Notes: a model not told the origin generated them from the letters alone. Shown: positions 25,850-35,261, numbered from the stretch's first letter. The stretch: 64,000 nucleotides of DNA from Halorubrum salinarum (GCF_013267195.1 NZ_CP053941.1:806001-870000), one strand, 5' to 3'. Translations and numbers: made by a program.

Positions 25850-26797
25850 GTGAAGCGGGACGCCCTCGTCGCGGTCGCGGTCGCCCTCCTCGCCCTCGTC
25901 GCGCTCGGCGTCGCTGCCGCGACGCTGAACACCGCCGTCGACACGGGTAGCGGCGGGTTCGGCGGAGGCGGCGGCGAGGCCCCGAGCGTCGGATCGGACA
26001 CCGGCGACCCCGGCGTGCTCTCCTCGTCGGGCGAGGCCGGCGAGTTCTCCGCGTCGGGGCTCTGTTTCCCGTCGCTGCGGGAGCCGCCGGCCGTGTTGGC
26101 GCTGCTCGTCGGACTGACGCTGCTCGCCGCGATCACCTACCGCGACACCGCGTCGCCGTTCGCGAGCGTCGCCGTCGCGAGCGTGATGGGCGCCCCCATC
26201 GGCGTCCTCTTCTGGGTGCTGTCGACGTGCCGCTCGGTCGCGGAGAGCGTCACCGTCTCGCTCGGCCTCGGCGGCAACGGGACGAGCATCCTGCCGGCCG
26301 GCGCCGTCGGCGGCGCCGGCGTCGGCGGCGGGGAGGGCGCGGCGTCGGCGCCGCAGATCCTGTTCGCGCTCGTCGTCGTGGTCGCGGTGATCGCCAGCGT
26401 CGCCGCGCTGCTCCTCGCCGGCGGCGACGACGAGACGGACGGGGACGCGGCCGCGCGGGCCGAGGAGCCGGCCGAGGAGCCGCCGGACCTCGACGCGATC
26501 GGTCGGACCGCCGGCGAGGCCGCCGACCGGATCGAGTCGTCGGACGCGGACAACGAGGTGTACCGCGCGTGGCGGGACATGACGGACGTGCTCGACGTCG
26601 ACCGGCCCGCCTCCTCGACGCCCGCCGAGTTCGCGACCGCCGCGGTCGACGCCGGGGTCGACGAGGAGCCGGTGACCGCGCTCACCGAGGTGTTCGAGCG
26701 CGTGCGGTACGGCGGCGAGGACGCGACCGACGACCGCGAGCGCCGCGCCGTCGAGGCGCTGCGCCGGATCGAGGAGCGACACGGGGGCGACTCGTGA
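25850..26797 (+). CDS. DUF4129-domain membrane protein
   Basis: A 315-residue protein from GTG 25850 (VKRDALVAVAVALLALVALG). It has one N-terminal span, a Gly-rich outer loop, three more spans (about 82-100, 105-125, 165-185) and a C-terminal cytoplasmic DUF4129 domain (NEVYRAWRDMTDVLDVDRPA, then TPAEFATAAVDAG). DUF4129 proteins occur with DUF58 and transglutaminase-like proteins in an operon found in bacteria and archaea, probably envelope-related. It starts the four-gene operon here. The start was chosen just before the first hydrophobic helix; upstream codons overlap the MBL gene and are out of character. Confidence 0.8.
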   Translation: MKRDALVAVAVALLALVALGVAAATLNTAVDTGSGGFGGGGGEAPSVGSDTGDPGVLSSSGEAGEFSASGLCFPSLREPPAVLALLVGLTLLAAITYRDTASPFASVAVASVMGAPIGVLFWVLSTCRSVAESVTVSLGLGGNGTSILPAGAVGGAGVGGGEGAASAPQILFALVVVVAVIASVAALLLAGGDDETDGDAAARAEEPAEEPPDLDAIGRTAGEAADRIESSDADNEVYRAWRDMTDVLDVDRPASSTPAEFATAAVDAGVDEEPVTALTEVFERVRYGGEDATDDRERRAVEALRRIEERHGGDS

Positions 26798-26849
26798 CGC
26801 CCGACCGGTCCGCGACCGCGAGCGCCGGACCCGACGGGGGTGAGCCGTA

Positions 26850-27401
26850 GTGCGACCGCTCGCGATCGTCGGGGTGGCGGCGGTCGCCGTCGGCGTCCTC
26901 GCGGCGCTCGACCGCGGCATCGCGGCGGCCATCTCCCCCACCTCGGCCGTGGTGACGCTGATCGGCGTCCTCGGCGTGGTCCAGGGAGTGCGGTACGCGA
27001 ACGCGCGCCGCGACCGGCGGCGGCTGCTGACCGACCCCGGCGAACCGGAGCGGCGCGCGCCCGCCGCGGTGCCCGGGACGGACCTCGACGAGCGGATCGC
27101 GCGGGTCGTCAGCCCGGCGCCGGGCGGCTACCGGGACCGGCGGGACCTCCGCGACCGGATCCGGGAGGTCGCGGTCGACGCCGTCGCCCGCGACCGGAAC
27201 TGCCCGCCTGAGGCCGCGGCGGCGGCCGTCGACGACGGGACGTGGACGGACGACCCCACCGCGGCCGCCTTCTTCGACACCCGGAGCGGGTACCCGGTCC
27301 GCGTCCGCCTGTCGGCCGGGATCCGTGGGCGCTCGAACTACTGGTACGGGCTCCGGGCCGCGGTCGACGAGATCGAACGGATCGAGGGGGGTGCGGGGTG
27401 A
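26850..27401 (+). CDS. DUF7269-like membrane protein of the DUF58 operon
   Basis: A 183-residue protein from GTG 26850. Two spans at the N-terminus (MRPLAIVGVAAVAVGVLAAL and PTSAVVTLIGVLGVVQGVRY) are followed by a charged cytoplasmic domain containing DLRDRIREVAVDAVARDRNC and RSGYPVRVRLSAGIRGRSNY. In haloarchaea a protein of this shape regularly sits between the DUF4129 and DUF58 genes. Its stop overlaps the next start by four bases (GTGA), showing translational coupling. Function unknown. Confidence 0.75.
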   Translation: MRPLAIVGVAAVAVGVLAALDRGIAAAISPTSAVVTLIGVLGVVQGVRYANARRDRRRLLTDPGEPERRAPAAVPGTDLDERIARVVSPAPGGYRDRRDLRDRIREVAVDAVARDRNCPPEAAAAAVDDGTWTDDPTAAAFFDTRSGYPVRVRLSAGIRGRSNYWYGLRAAVDEIERIEGGAG

Positions 27402-28903
27402 GCGACCCGCGAGGCGCCGAGGTGGCGGCCGGCTCGGACGCGGCCGCGAGCGGCGGGGGCGAGACGAGCGGTCCGGAACGAGACGACCGACCCGGGCCGA
27501 CGGCCGACCGTGTCGACGAGTCGGGGTCCGACGCGCCAAAGTCCGAAGACGAGGCGGCCGAAGAAACTGGCGAGGCGACCGGAGACGCTTCCGCGGCGGC
27601 CGGAGGGCCGGCCGCGGCGCCGACCGACCGCGAGCGCCGGCGCGAGGTCTCGACCGACCGCTGGCTGGGGATCGCCGGGGCGGCGCTGGCCCTCGTCGGC
27701 CTCGGCGTGCTCGTCCGGCAGTCGTCGCTGGTGCTCGCCGGCGCGGTCGGGGTCGGCTACGCAGTGTACGCGCGGGCCGGCGAGGCCCCGACGCCGACGC
27801 TCGCGGTCACCCGGACGGTGAGCGACGAGGCCCCGGCGCCCGGCGACGAGGTGCGCGTGACGGTCCGCGCGGAGAACGTCGGGGAGGCGCCGCTCCCGGA
27901 CCTCCGCCTCGTCGACGGCGTGCCGCCGGGGCTGGCGGTCGCCGAGGGCCCCGCGCGGGTCGCCACGGCGCTGCGGCCGGGGGCCGCGGTGACGTTCGAG
28001 TACACGGTGCGCGCGGCCCGGGGCGACCACGAGTGGGAGCCGATGACCGCGGTCACGCGCGACGCCGCGGGGGCCCGCGAGCGAACGACGGCCCTCGACG
28101 CGCCGACCGCGATCGCCTGTACCCCCGAACTGGCCGCCGGCGGTGACCTCCCCCTCCGCGGGCTGACGACCGTCCACCACGGGCGGGTCCCGACCGACGT
28201 GGGCGGCGCCGGCGTCGAGTTCCACGCGACGCGGGAGTACCGCCGGGGCGACCCGCTCAAGCGGATCGACTGGAACCGCCGGGCGCGGACGGGCGAACTG
28301 TCGACCGTCGAGCTGCGCGAGGAGCGCTCGGCCACCGTCGTGCTGCTCGTCGACGCCCGCGAGTCGGCGTACGCCGCGGCCGACCCTGACGCCGAGACGG
28401 CGGTGGAGGCGAGCGTCGCGGCCGCCGGCCAGGCGTTCTCGGCGCTCCTCGACGGCGGCGACCGGGTCGGCATCGCGGCGCTGTCGCCGCTGGACTGCTG
28501 GCTCCCGCCGGGCAGCGGGACCGTCCACGCCGCCCGCGGGCGGGAGACGCTGGCGACCGACCCGGCGCTGGCGCCGACGCCGAGCGACGAGCGGTTCTAC
28601 CGGTCGCTGTGGCTCCGGCGGTTCCGGCGGCGGCTCCCGGCCGACGCGCAGGTGCTGTTCTTCACGCCGCTCGTCGACGACACCGCGGCGACGCTCGCCC
28701 GCCGGATCGACGCGCACGGGCACCTCGTGACGGTCCTCTCGCCGGACCCCACCGCGACCGGGACGGTCGGTCAGCGGCTGACGACCTTCGAGCGGCGCCA
28801 GCGGCTGCGGTCGCTCCGGTCGGGAGGGATCCGCGCGGTGGAGTGGGGCGACGACTCCTTCCCGGTCGCCGTCGCGGCCGCGACGAGGCGGTGGTCGCGA
28901 TGA
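27398..28903 (+). CDS. DUF58-domain protein
   Basis: A 501-residue protein from GTG 27398, overlapping the upstream stop. The first ~85 residues are acidic and disordered. Two spans follow (WLGIAGAALALVGLGVLVRQ and VLAGAVGVGYAVYARAG), then an Ig-like stretch, then the DUF58 core with its hallmark EYRRGDPLKRIDWNRRARTG near residues 278-297. A vWA-like portion (TVVLLVDARESAYAA) completes it. DUF58 proteins accompany MoxR AAA+ ATPases, here not encoded nearby. The operon's role is thought to be chaperone-like assembly at the membrane; for archaea this is inference. Confidence 0.87.
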   Translation: MSDPRGAEVAAGSDAAASGGGETSGPERDDRPGPTADRVDESGSDAPKSEDEAAEETGEATGDASAAAGGPAAAPTDRERRREVSTDRWLGIAGAALALVGLGVLVRQSSLVLAGAVGVGYAVYARAGEAPTPTLAVTRTVSDEAPAPGDEVRVTVRAENVGEAPLPDLRLVDGVPPGLAVAEGPARVATALRPGAAVTFEYTVRAARGDHEWEPMTAVTRDAAGARERTTALDAPTAIACTPELAAGGDLPLRGLTTVHHGRVPTDVGGAGVEFHATREYRRGDPLKRIDWNRRARTGELSTVELREERSATVVLLVDARESAYAAADPDAETAVEASVAAAGQAFSALLDGGDRVGIAALSPLDCWLPPGSGTVHAARGRETLATDPALAPTPSDERFYRSLWLRRFRRRLPADAQVLFFTPLVDDTAATLARRIDAHGHLVTVLSPDPTATGTVGQRLTTFERRQRLRSLRSGGIRAVEWGDDSFPVAVAAATRRWSR

Positions 28904-29493
28904 GCGGCGACGAGTCGACGGCCCGGCCAACCGACGACGGCCCTGCTGGCGACGGCGCGCACGGCGACGGCCCGATCGGTGACGGCGCGCACGGCGACTT
29001 CCACGAGACGGACGCGCGGTCGCCGACGGTCGCAGTCGTCGCGAGCCTCGCGGCCGCGGGGGTCGCCGCGACCGCGGGGCTGGTCGCGAGCCCGGTCGGC
29101 GGCGCGCTGCTCGGCGTCGCCGCGCTCGGGTTCCTCGGCGGCTCGCTCCGGCGGTCGACGCGGGTCCTGACGTGGGGCGCCGCCGTCGGCGTGGTCGGCC
29201 TCGCGGTCGCCGGGTACCGCGGCGCGACCGCCGAGCCGCTGCTCGTCGCCGCCGTCGGGCTGGCGGTCGCGTGGGACGTGGCCGACCACGGCGTCGGCCT
29301 CGGCGAGCAGGTCGGCCGGGGCGCGCGGGTCCGGCGCAACGTCGCGGTCCACGCGGGGCTGAGCCTGCTCGTCGGCGCGCTCGCGGCGGGGCTCGTCTAC
29401 GGCGTCTCCCTCGCGGTCGGCGGGGGCCAGCCCGTGGCCGCGCTCGCGCTGCTTTTGGCCGGCGGTATCGCGCTGATCTCGGCGCTACGGTGA
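28900..29493 (+). CDS. DUF7519-like polytopic membrane protein
   Basis: A 197-residue protein whose ATG overlaps the DUF58 stop (ATGA). After a ~40-residue Asp/Gly/His-rich head with an imperfect repeat (GDGAHGDGPIGDGAHGD), it has about six spans in a tight Ala/Gly/Val-rich arrangement. It is the last gene of the DUF4129-DUF7269-DUF58 operon and matches the DUF7519-type proteins found there in haloarchaea. Function unknown. Confidence 0.72.
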   Translation: MSGDESTARPTDDGPAGDGAHGDGPIGDGAHGDFHETDARSPTVAVVASLAAAGVAATAGLVASPVGGALLGVAALGFLGGSLRRSTRVLTWGAAVGVVGLAVAGYRGATAEPLLVAAVGLAVAWDVADHGVGLGEQVGRGARVRRNVAVHAGLSLLVGALAAGLVYGVSLAVGGGQPVAALALLLAGGIALISALR

Positions 29494-29549
29494 GGCCCGC
29501 GACGCCGGAGCTAAACCCTTATCACCGCGCGGGTGGCAGGTACGGTCGT

Positions 29550-30245
29550 ATGAGCGACCTCCCGGACGACTTCGACTGCACGCTCACCAACTGGGAGTAC
29601 ATCTACGGGCTCTGCCGCAACGTCTCCGACGCGGTGAAGCGGGCCGACTTCGAGCCGGACATGGTGGTCGCGCTGGCCCGCGGCGGCTGGTTCGCGGGCC
29701 GCTGCGTCTGCGACTTCCTCGGGCTCAACGACCTCACGAGCCTCAAGATGGAACACTACGTGGGCACCGCCGAGAAGAGCGGCGAGCCCCAGATCCGCTA
29801 CCCGATGCCGGAGGGGAGCGTCGAGGGCAAGAACGTCCTCATCATCGACGACATCGCCGACACGGGCGGCTCGATCCGCCGCGCCGAGGAGTACGTCGAC
29901 GAGCGGAACGCGGCCGAGATCCGCACCGCGACGCTCCAGCTCCTGGGCACCTCGGAGTTCCAGCCCGACTTCGTGGGCGAGCGGCTCGAACAGTGGACGT
30001 GGGTCGTTTACCCGTGGAACTTCCTGGAGGACATGATCGACCTCACGGAGGGCGCGATGGAGCGCGCCGACGAGTCGGCGTTCTCGCGGGAGGACCTGCG
30101 CCACTACCTGGAGGAGTACCACGGCATCGGCCGGATCGAGATGGAGGTCGCCCAGCCCGACCGCCTCGACGAGGTCATCGACGAGATGGTCCGCCGGGAC
30201 GTGGCGGAGCCCGTCGGCGACGACAGCTGGGCGCTCGCCGAGTAG
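29550..30245 (+). CDS. Phosphoribosyltransferase
   Basis: A 231-residue type I phosphoribosyltransferase. The PRPP-binding loop VLIIDDIADTGGS is at about 96-108 and MVVALARGGWFAGR forms the PPi loop near 36-49. The C-terminal ~80 residues (REDLRHYLEEYHGIGRIEME) form an added winged-helix-like domain typical of a halophile-specific group. Purine or xanthine salvage is likely, but the base is not predictable from the sequence. A TATA-like CTTATCACC lies ~28-34 nt upstream of the ATG. The HD-hydrolase gene follows after 12 nt. Confidence 0.85.
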   Translation: MSDLPDDFDCTLTNWEYIYGLCRNVSDAVKRADFEPDMVVALARGGWFAGRCVCDFLGLNDLTSLKMEHYVGTAEKSGEPQIRYPMPEGSVEGKNVLIIDDIADTGGSIRRAEEYVDERNAAEIRTATLQLLGTSEFQPDFVGERLEQWTWVVYPWNFLEDMIDLTEGAMERADESAFSREDLRHYLEEYHGIGRIEMEVAQPDRLDEVIDEMVRRDVAEPVGDDSWALAE

Positions 30246-30257
30246 CGGCCCGGAGCG

Positions 30258-30896
30258 ATGGCCGACGAACGGCGCGACGCGGACGGCGACGCGGCGCTCG
30301 ACGCCGTCCTCGCCGCCTACGACCTGAAAGACGAGCGGCGCACCGGGTGGCAGCTCCGCGGCGTCGACGCGCCCGAGTCCGTCGCCGCCCACTCGTGGGG
30401 GGTCGCCTACCTCGTCTTGGCGTTCGGCGACCGGTTCCGTGCCGACCTCCCGGGCGTCGACCTCGACCGCGCGCTCCGGCTCGCCGTCGTCCACGACGTC
30501 GCCGAGGCGGAGACGGGCGACATGGCGACGCGGGCCGACTCGACCGCGGCGACGGTCGACCGCGAAGCGAAGGCGGCGGCGGAGCGCGAGGCGATGACCG
30601 ACCTCGCCGGCCCGCTCCCCGAGCGCGTCGGTGACGCCTGGGAGGCGTACGAGGCCCGCGACTCGCCGGAGGCCGTGCTCGTCAAGGAGTGCGACCTGCT
30701 CGACGCCTGTCTCCAGGCCCTGCTGTACGAGCGCGGCGACCGGTACGCCCCGGAGCGCGGCGAGCCCGACGCCTTCCGCGAGTACGACGACTTAGACGAG
30801 TTCTTCGCGACGGCCGAGCCGCGCCTCCGGACCGACGCGGGCCGCGCGCTGTTCGACGCGGTCCGCGAGCGGTACCGCGCCGCGCGCGACGGGTAA
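30258..30896 (+). CDS. HD-domain nucleotide hydrolase (YfbR/HDDC2-like)
   Basis: A 212-residue HD-superfamily protein. H45 in VAAHSWGVAYL, H79-D80 in LAVVHDVAEAETGDM and a downstream Asp (ECDLLDACLQALL) are the metal ligands of the YfbR/HDDC2 5'-deoxynucleotidase group, which dephosphorylates nucleoside monophosphates. Its 12-nt spacing behind a phosphoribosyltransferase gene points to nucleotide salvage or clean-up. Substrate specificity is inference. Confidence 0.82.
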   Translation: MADERRDADGDAALDAVLAAYDLKDERRTGWQLRGVDAPESVAAHSWGVAYLVLAFGDRFRADLPGVDLDRALRLAVVHDVAEAETGDMATRADSTAATVDREAKAAAEREAMTDLAGPLPERVGDAWEAYEARDSPEAVLVKECDLLDACLQALLYERGDRYAPERGEPDAFREYDDLDEFFATAEPRLRTDAGRALFDAVRERYRAARDG

Positions 30897-31046
30897 CGCG
30901 GGAGGGCCCGAACCGCGGCGCCAGCGGTTGTTCGACGATCGTCGTGTTCGAGATAGACGTTCGTAGGCCCTCTACCCCGCGATTTCGCGAGAATATGGTA
31001 AGATGGTTAACGGGGGAGGGCGTTTCGCGAGGTGAGTTCACCACGC

Positions 31047-32459
31047 ATGTCTGACACCGATCTCGTAATCGTCGGCGGCGGGATAAGCGGGGCGTCGCTT
31101 CTGTACACGGTCGCGAAGTTCACCGACGTCGACGACGTCACGCTGATCGAGAAGGAGCGGGAGGTCGCCGCGATCAACTCCCACCGGACGAACAACTCCC
31201 AGACCCTCCACTTCGGAGACATCGAGACGAACTACACCTTGGAGAAGGCCGAGGAGGTCAAGGAGGGCGCGGAGCTGCTCGCGGGCTACCTCGAGGGGGC
31301 GGACCCCGACCGCGAGATGCACAGCAAGCGCAGCAAGATGGTCCTCGGGGTCGGCGACGAGGAGGTCGCCAAACTGGAGGAGCGCTACCGCGAGAACGGG
31401 TTCGGCGACCTGTTCCCGAAGCTCCGCGAGATCGGCCGCGACGAGATCGCCGAGCTGGAGCCGAAGGTCGTCGAGGGCCGCGACCCCGACACCGAGCTGA
31501 AGGCGCTCCAGACGCCCGACGGCTACGTCGTCGACTACGGCGCGGTCGCCGAGTCGTTCGTCGAGGCCGCCCGCGAGGAGGACGGCGTCTCCGTCCACCT
31601 CGGGACGACCGTGACCGGCGTCGACGACCGGGGCGACGGGTTCGTCGTCGACACCGACGACGGCGCGTTCGACGCCGAGGCGGTCGTCGTCGCGGCCGGC
31701 TCGCACAGCCTCCAGTTCGCCAAGGAGATGGGGTACGGCGAGGGGATGTCGCTTTTGCCCGTCGCGGGGAGCTTCTTCCTCGCGGACGACCTGCTGAACG
31801 GGAAGGTGTACACGCTCCAGATGAAGAAGCTCCCGTTCGCGGCGGTCCACGGCGACGCCGACGTCCACGACGGGAGCGTCACCCGGTTCGGCCCGACGGC
31901 GAAGCTCGTGCCCGCCTTGGAGCGCGGCCACCTCTCGACGGTGAGCGACTTCGTCGACGTGTTCGGGTTCAACCCCGACTCCGTGCTGAGCTACGTCAAC
32001 ATCCTCTCGGACAGGATCCTCTTCCCGTACGTCGTCCGCAACCTCGTGTACGACCTCCCCGGCGTCGGGAAGCGCGCGTTCCTGCCGAACGTCCAGAAGG
32101 TCGTGCCGAGCGTCGACGTCGACGACATCGACCGCGCGAAGGGGTACGGCGGCGTGCGCCCCCAGATCGTCGACACCGAGAACAAGGAGCTCGACATGGG
32201 CGAAGCGAAGATAGTCGAGGACGGCATCCTGTTCAACATCACGCCCTCGCCCGGCGCGTCGACCGCGCTGAAGAACGCGATGACCGACGTCGAGACCGTC
32301 CTCGACTTCTTCGAGGACGACTACGAGTTCGACGAGGCCGCCTTCCGCGACGCGACCATCGAGAACTTCCCGCGGGCCGACGAGGAGTCCGACGCCGAGG
32401 CCGACGACGCCGAGACCGACGGCGCCGAGGACCCGGTTCCCGCGGGAGCCGACGACTGA
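31047..32459 (+). CDS. FAD-dependent oxidoreductase, malate:quinone oxidoreductase-like
   Basis: A 470-residue flavoprotein. The N-terminus LVIVGGGISGASLLYTVAKF is an FAD-binding Rossmann fold. INSHRTNNSQTLHFGDIETN near residues 45-64 and GVRPQIVD in the C-terminal half fit the malate:quinone oxidoreductase/DAO superfamily. Mqo oxidises malate and passes electrons to membrane quinone. The last ~30 residues are an acidic tail. The ATG at 31047 is preferred to a GTG at 31032. Family is moderately certain; substrate is inferred. Confidence 0.75.
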   Translation: MSDTDLVIVGGGISGASLLYTVAKFTDVDDVTLIEKEREVAAINSHRTNNSQTLHFGDIETNYTLEKAEEVKEGAELLAGYLEGADPDREMHSKRSKMVLGVGDEEVAKLEERYRENGFGDLFPKLREIGRDEIAELEPKVVEGRDPDTELKALQTPDGYVVDYGAVAESFVEAAREEDGVSVHLGTTVTGVDDRGDGFVVDTDDGAFDAEAVVVAAGSHSLQFAKEMGYGEGMSLLPVAGSFFLADDLLNGKVYTLQMKKLPFAAVHGDADVHDGSVTRFGPTAKLVPALERGHLSTVSDFVDVFGFNPDSVLSYVNILSDRILFPYVVRNLVYDLPGVGKRAFLPNVQKVVPSVDVDDIDRAKGYGGVRPQIVDTENKELDMGEAKIVEDGILFNITPSPGASTALKNAMTDVETVLDFFEDDYEFDEAAFRDATIENFPRADEESDAEADDAETDGAEDPVPAGADD

Positions 32460-32508
32460 TCCGACCGGCCCCCGCACCGCATTTCCTTTCGAGCGACCGA
32501 ACGCCGAC

Positions 32509-33933
32509 TCACGCCGCCTCGTCCGCCGCGACCTCCCGCTCGAACGCCTCCCGGAGCACGCGGATCGCCCGCCGCTTCGTCCCGTCGGGGACGAAGACGA
32601 AGGGGATCGGCACGTCGAACGCGCGGTCGCCGTACAGCCCCCAGTCGGCGACCGACCGCGTCGTGCCGCCGTACGCGATGGGGATGTCCTCCAGCTCGTC
32701 GGGGTCGTAGGCGGGGACGTACGAGCGGTCGATCCACACCTCGTGGACCGGCACGTCGAGGGCGTCGGCGAGGAGCCGCTCCAAGCGGTCGTCGCCGGCC
32801 GTGAGCCACGCGGTGAACTCGTCGAGGGGGTCGCCGTCAACGGGGAGGTCGTCGTCGAGCTCGCCGCCGATCCGGTCGGCGAGCGCGATCCGGTGCTTCC
32901 AGCAGGTTGCGGGGAACCGCCGGCCGCGGAAGCGGTCGTACATCGACGCGAGCGTCGAGTCGGGGTGCTCGCGGGCCGCGATCCGGAGCCGTTCGAGCAC
33001 CGCGTTGTCGTCGAGTTCGCGGTCGATGATGCCGTCCACCGTCACGGGGCTCTCGCCGGTGACGCGCTGGTACTCGCCGAGCATCGCCTGGAGGAGCCGG
33101 TTCGCGTACACCGACTTGTGGTGCTGGGTGACCCACATGTACAGCGCGATCCGGCCTTCGAGGTAGTTGCCGATGGTCGACAGCGCCTTCTCCGAGAGCG
33201 CCAGCCCCGCCTCCGGGTGCGCGGTGTAGGCGTCGACCATGCGCTCGACGTCGAAGCTTAACACGCCCGCGCCGGTCATCTCGTTGTCGCGGGTGATGTA
33301 GTCCAGCCGGTCCACGTCGATGGGGGAGTGAAGCAGCTGGGCGCCGACCCCGTACTGCCACGGCTCGCCGCGCTCGTACGCGAGGCTGTACCCGAGGACG
33401 TACGCGCACACCTCGAATGGGTCCACGTCGAACGCGCGGAGTGCGTCGCCGTACTCCTCGACGATGATGGCGCAGCCGAGCAGCTCGTGGGGGTTCGCCG
33501 AGCGGAGCGGCGCGCCGCCGACGCCGGCCCGGTCGAAGGCGTCGACGAGGCCGGTCTCCGCGACGCGCTCCCGGAGGACGCCCTCGTCGAGGAACCCCTC
33601 GGAGAGGTGCGAGAACGGCGGGTGCCCCACGTCGTGGAGCAGGCAGGCGCACGACAGGGTCCGCTGGATCTCCTCTAGCTCCTCGACGGTCGCGTCCCGG
33701 GCGAAGTACGACTGCCGCCGGAGGTTCTCGAAGACGGTCCGCCCGAGGTGGTAGACGCCGAGCGAGTGCTCGAACCGGGTGTGGTTCGCGCCCGGGTACA
33801 CCAGGTGGGTCGCCGAGAGCTGGCGGACGTACCGCAGCCGCTGGAACGGTCGCGTGTCGACGACGCCCTCGACGAGCGCGTCCGGCAGCTCGATGTAGCC
33901 GTGGACGGAGTCTTTGATCTGCGTGGTGGGCAT
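32509..33933 (-). CDS. HD-domain phosphohydrolase (dGTPase-like)
   Basis: A 474-residue protein related to the SAMHD1/YwfO dNTP triphosphohydrolase group. Ligands are visible: H51 and H56 in HTRFEHSLGVYHLG, H100-D101 in LLHDVGHPPFSH and D in LLHSPIDVDRLDYITRDN. These enzymes remove triphosphate from dNTPs or related nucleotides. N-terminal IKDSVHGYIEL is the typical opening of the family. Start at ATG 33933 gives this opening; six extra codons upstream are optional. The gene stands alone, convergent with the Mqo-like gene. Confidence 0.87.
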   Translation of the reverse strand: MPTTQIKDSVHGYIELPDALVEGVVDTRPFQRLRYVRQLSATHLVYPGANHTRFEHSLGVYHLGRTVFENLRRQSYFARDATVEELEEIQRTLSCACLLHDVGHPPFSHLSEGFLDEGVLRERVAETGLVDAFDRAGVGGAPLRSANPHELLGCAIIVEEYGDALRAFDVDPFEVCAYVLGYSLAYERGEPWQYGVGAQLLHSPIDVDRLDYITRDNEMTGAGVLSFDVERMVDAYTAHPEAGLALSEKALSTIGNYLEGRIALYMWVTQHHKSVYANRLLQAMLGEYQRVTGESPVTVDGIIDRELDDNAVLERLRIAAREHPDSTLASMYDRFRGRRFPATCWKHRIALADRIGGELDDDLPVDGDPLDEFTAWLTAGDDRLERLLADALDVPVHEVWIDRSYVPAYDPDELEDIPIAYGGTTRSVADWGLYGDRAFDVPIPFVFVPDGTKRRAIRVLREAFEREVAADEAA

Positions 33934-34075
33934 CGATTGTGGGGACCACACCCTCCCGGGCCCTGCCTCTTTCGGTCGCCGGCCGCGCGACCGCCGCCCG
34001 ACGGCCGTCCGGCTCCCGCCGTCGGAGAACGCCCCGAGTCACACGGCATAAATGCGAGCGCGCCGAGCCACGGGT

Positions 34076-34237
34076 ATGGCATCGGACGCCGCCGACGGGA
34101 CGGACGCGGGAGCGGGCGACGCCGACGCGGCCGGCGCCTCGCTCGTCGACCGCTGGACCGCGCTCGACCGCGGCTGGCAGGCGCTCGCGCTGGGGGTCGG
34201 GATCGTCGCCGCGCACCTCGTCGGCCAGGCGCTGTGA
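34076..34237 (+). CDS. 53-residue membrane protein preceding YeiH
   Basis: Begins MASDAADGTDAGAGDADAAG and ends with one hydrophobic helix (LALGVGIVAAHLVGQAL). A TATA-like CATAAATG ~27 nt upstream of the ATG supports leaderless transcription from this start. Its stop overlaps the GTG of the transporter gene by four bases, so both are co-translated; it may be an accessory subunit. Function unknown. Confidence 0.68.
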   Translation: MASDAADGTDAGAGDADAAGASLVDRWTALDRGWQALALGVGIVAAHLVGQAL

Positions 34238-35232
34238 CGGGGGTCGTCGAGGCGGTCCGGGCGTACCTGCCGGGCCTCGCGCTGCTCGCGGGAGGCGCGG
34301 TCGCGGCGACGCTCGTCGCGGACGCGGTGCCCGGCCTCCAGCCGCTCGTCGTCGCCGTCGCGCTCGGCGTCGGGGTCGGGAACACCGTCGGGATCCCCGA
34401 GGTCGCGGAGCCGGGCGTCGGCGTCGACAAGCTGTTCTTGGAGACCGGGATCGTGCTGCTCGGCGCCGCGGTCGCGGTCGAGGAGTTCCTGGCAGCCGGT
34501 CCGCGGGTCCTCGGCCTCGTGGTGGCGGTCGTCGCCGGCGGGCTCCTGTTCGCCGAGGCCGTCGCGCGCGGCCTCTTCCGGATCGGGTCGCCCACCTCGT
34601 CGCTCCTGGCCGCTGGCGCGAGCATCTGCGGCGTCTCCGCGGTCGTCGCGATCGGGAGGGTGCTGGACGCGCGCGGCGCCGCGATCACCTTCGCGGCCGC
34701 GACGATCCTGCTGTTCGACGCCGTGACCCTCGTCGCGTTCCCGCTGGCGGGCGAGTGGCTCGGCCTCACGGGCCGGCAGTTCGGCGTCTGGGCGGGCGTG
34801 AGCATGTTCTCGACCGGCCCCGTCGCGGCCGCGGGGTTCGCCTACTCCCCCGAGGCGGGCCAGTGGGCGACGGTGACGAAGCTGGCGCGGAACTCGCTGC
34901 TGGGCGGGGTCGCGGTCGCGTACTCGGTCGCGTACGCGGCGCGCTCCGCGGCCGACCCGGGCGTGCGGCGGCTGTGGGCGGAGTTCCCGAAGTTCCTGCT
35001 CGGCTTCCTGATCGTGGCGGCGGTGGCAAACAGCGGGCTGCTCTCGCCGGCCGCGCTGGCGTCGATCGGCCGCGTCTCGGACGCGCTGTTCGCGCTGGCG
35101 TTCGTCGGCCTCGGGCTCTCTATCCGTATCGACGACATGCGCGCGGTGGGCGCCGCGCCCGTGGGCGCGGTGCTGGTCCACCTGCTCGCCGTGAGCGCGG
35201 TCGCGCTCGCGGCGGTGCGCTGGCTGCTGTGA
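34234..35232 (+). CDS. YeiH-family putative sulfate/sulfonate exporter
   Basis: A 332-residue membrane protein with about ten spans from GTG 34234. Family features include LFLETGIVLLGAAVAVEEFL, SLLAAGASICGVSAVVAIGR near residues 120-140, and FPKFLLGFLIVAAVANSGLL in the C-terminal part, characteristic of the YeiH/UPF0324 family. Members have been linked to sulfate or sulfonate export. It overlaps the small membrane protein gene by four bases. Confidence 0.85.
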   Translation: MTGVVEAVRAYLPGLALLAGGAVAATLVADAVPGLQPLVVAVALGVGVGNTVGIPEVAEPGVGVDKLFLETGIVLLGAAVAVEEFLAAGPRVLGLVVAVVAGGLLFAEAVARGLFRIGSPTSSLLAAGASICGVSAVVAIGRVLDARGAAITFAAATILLFDAVTLVAFPLAGEWLGLTGRQFGVWAGVSMFSTGPVAAAGFAYSPEAGQWATVTKLARNSLLGGVAVAYSVAYAARSAADPGVRRLWAEFPKFLLGFLIVAAVANSGLLSPAALASIGRVSDALFALAFVGLGLSIRIDDMRAVGAAPVGAVLVHLLAVSAVALAAVRWLL

Positions 35233-35261
35233 GCCGCGTCACCGTGGCGGCGTCGGACGGG

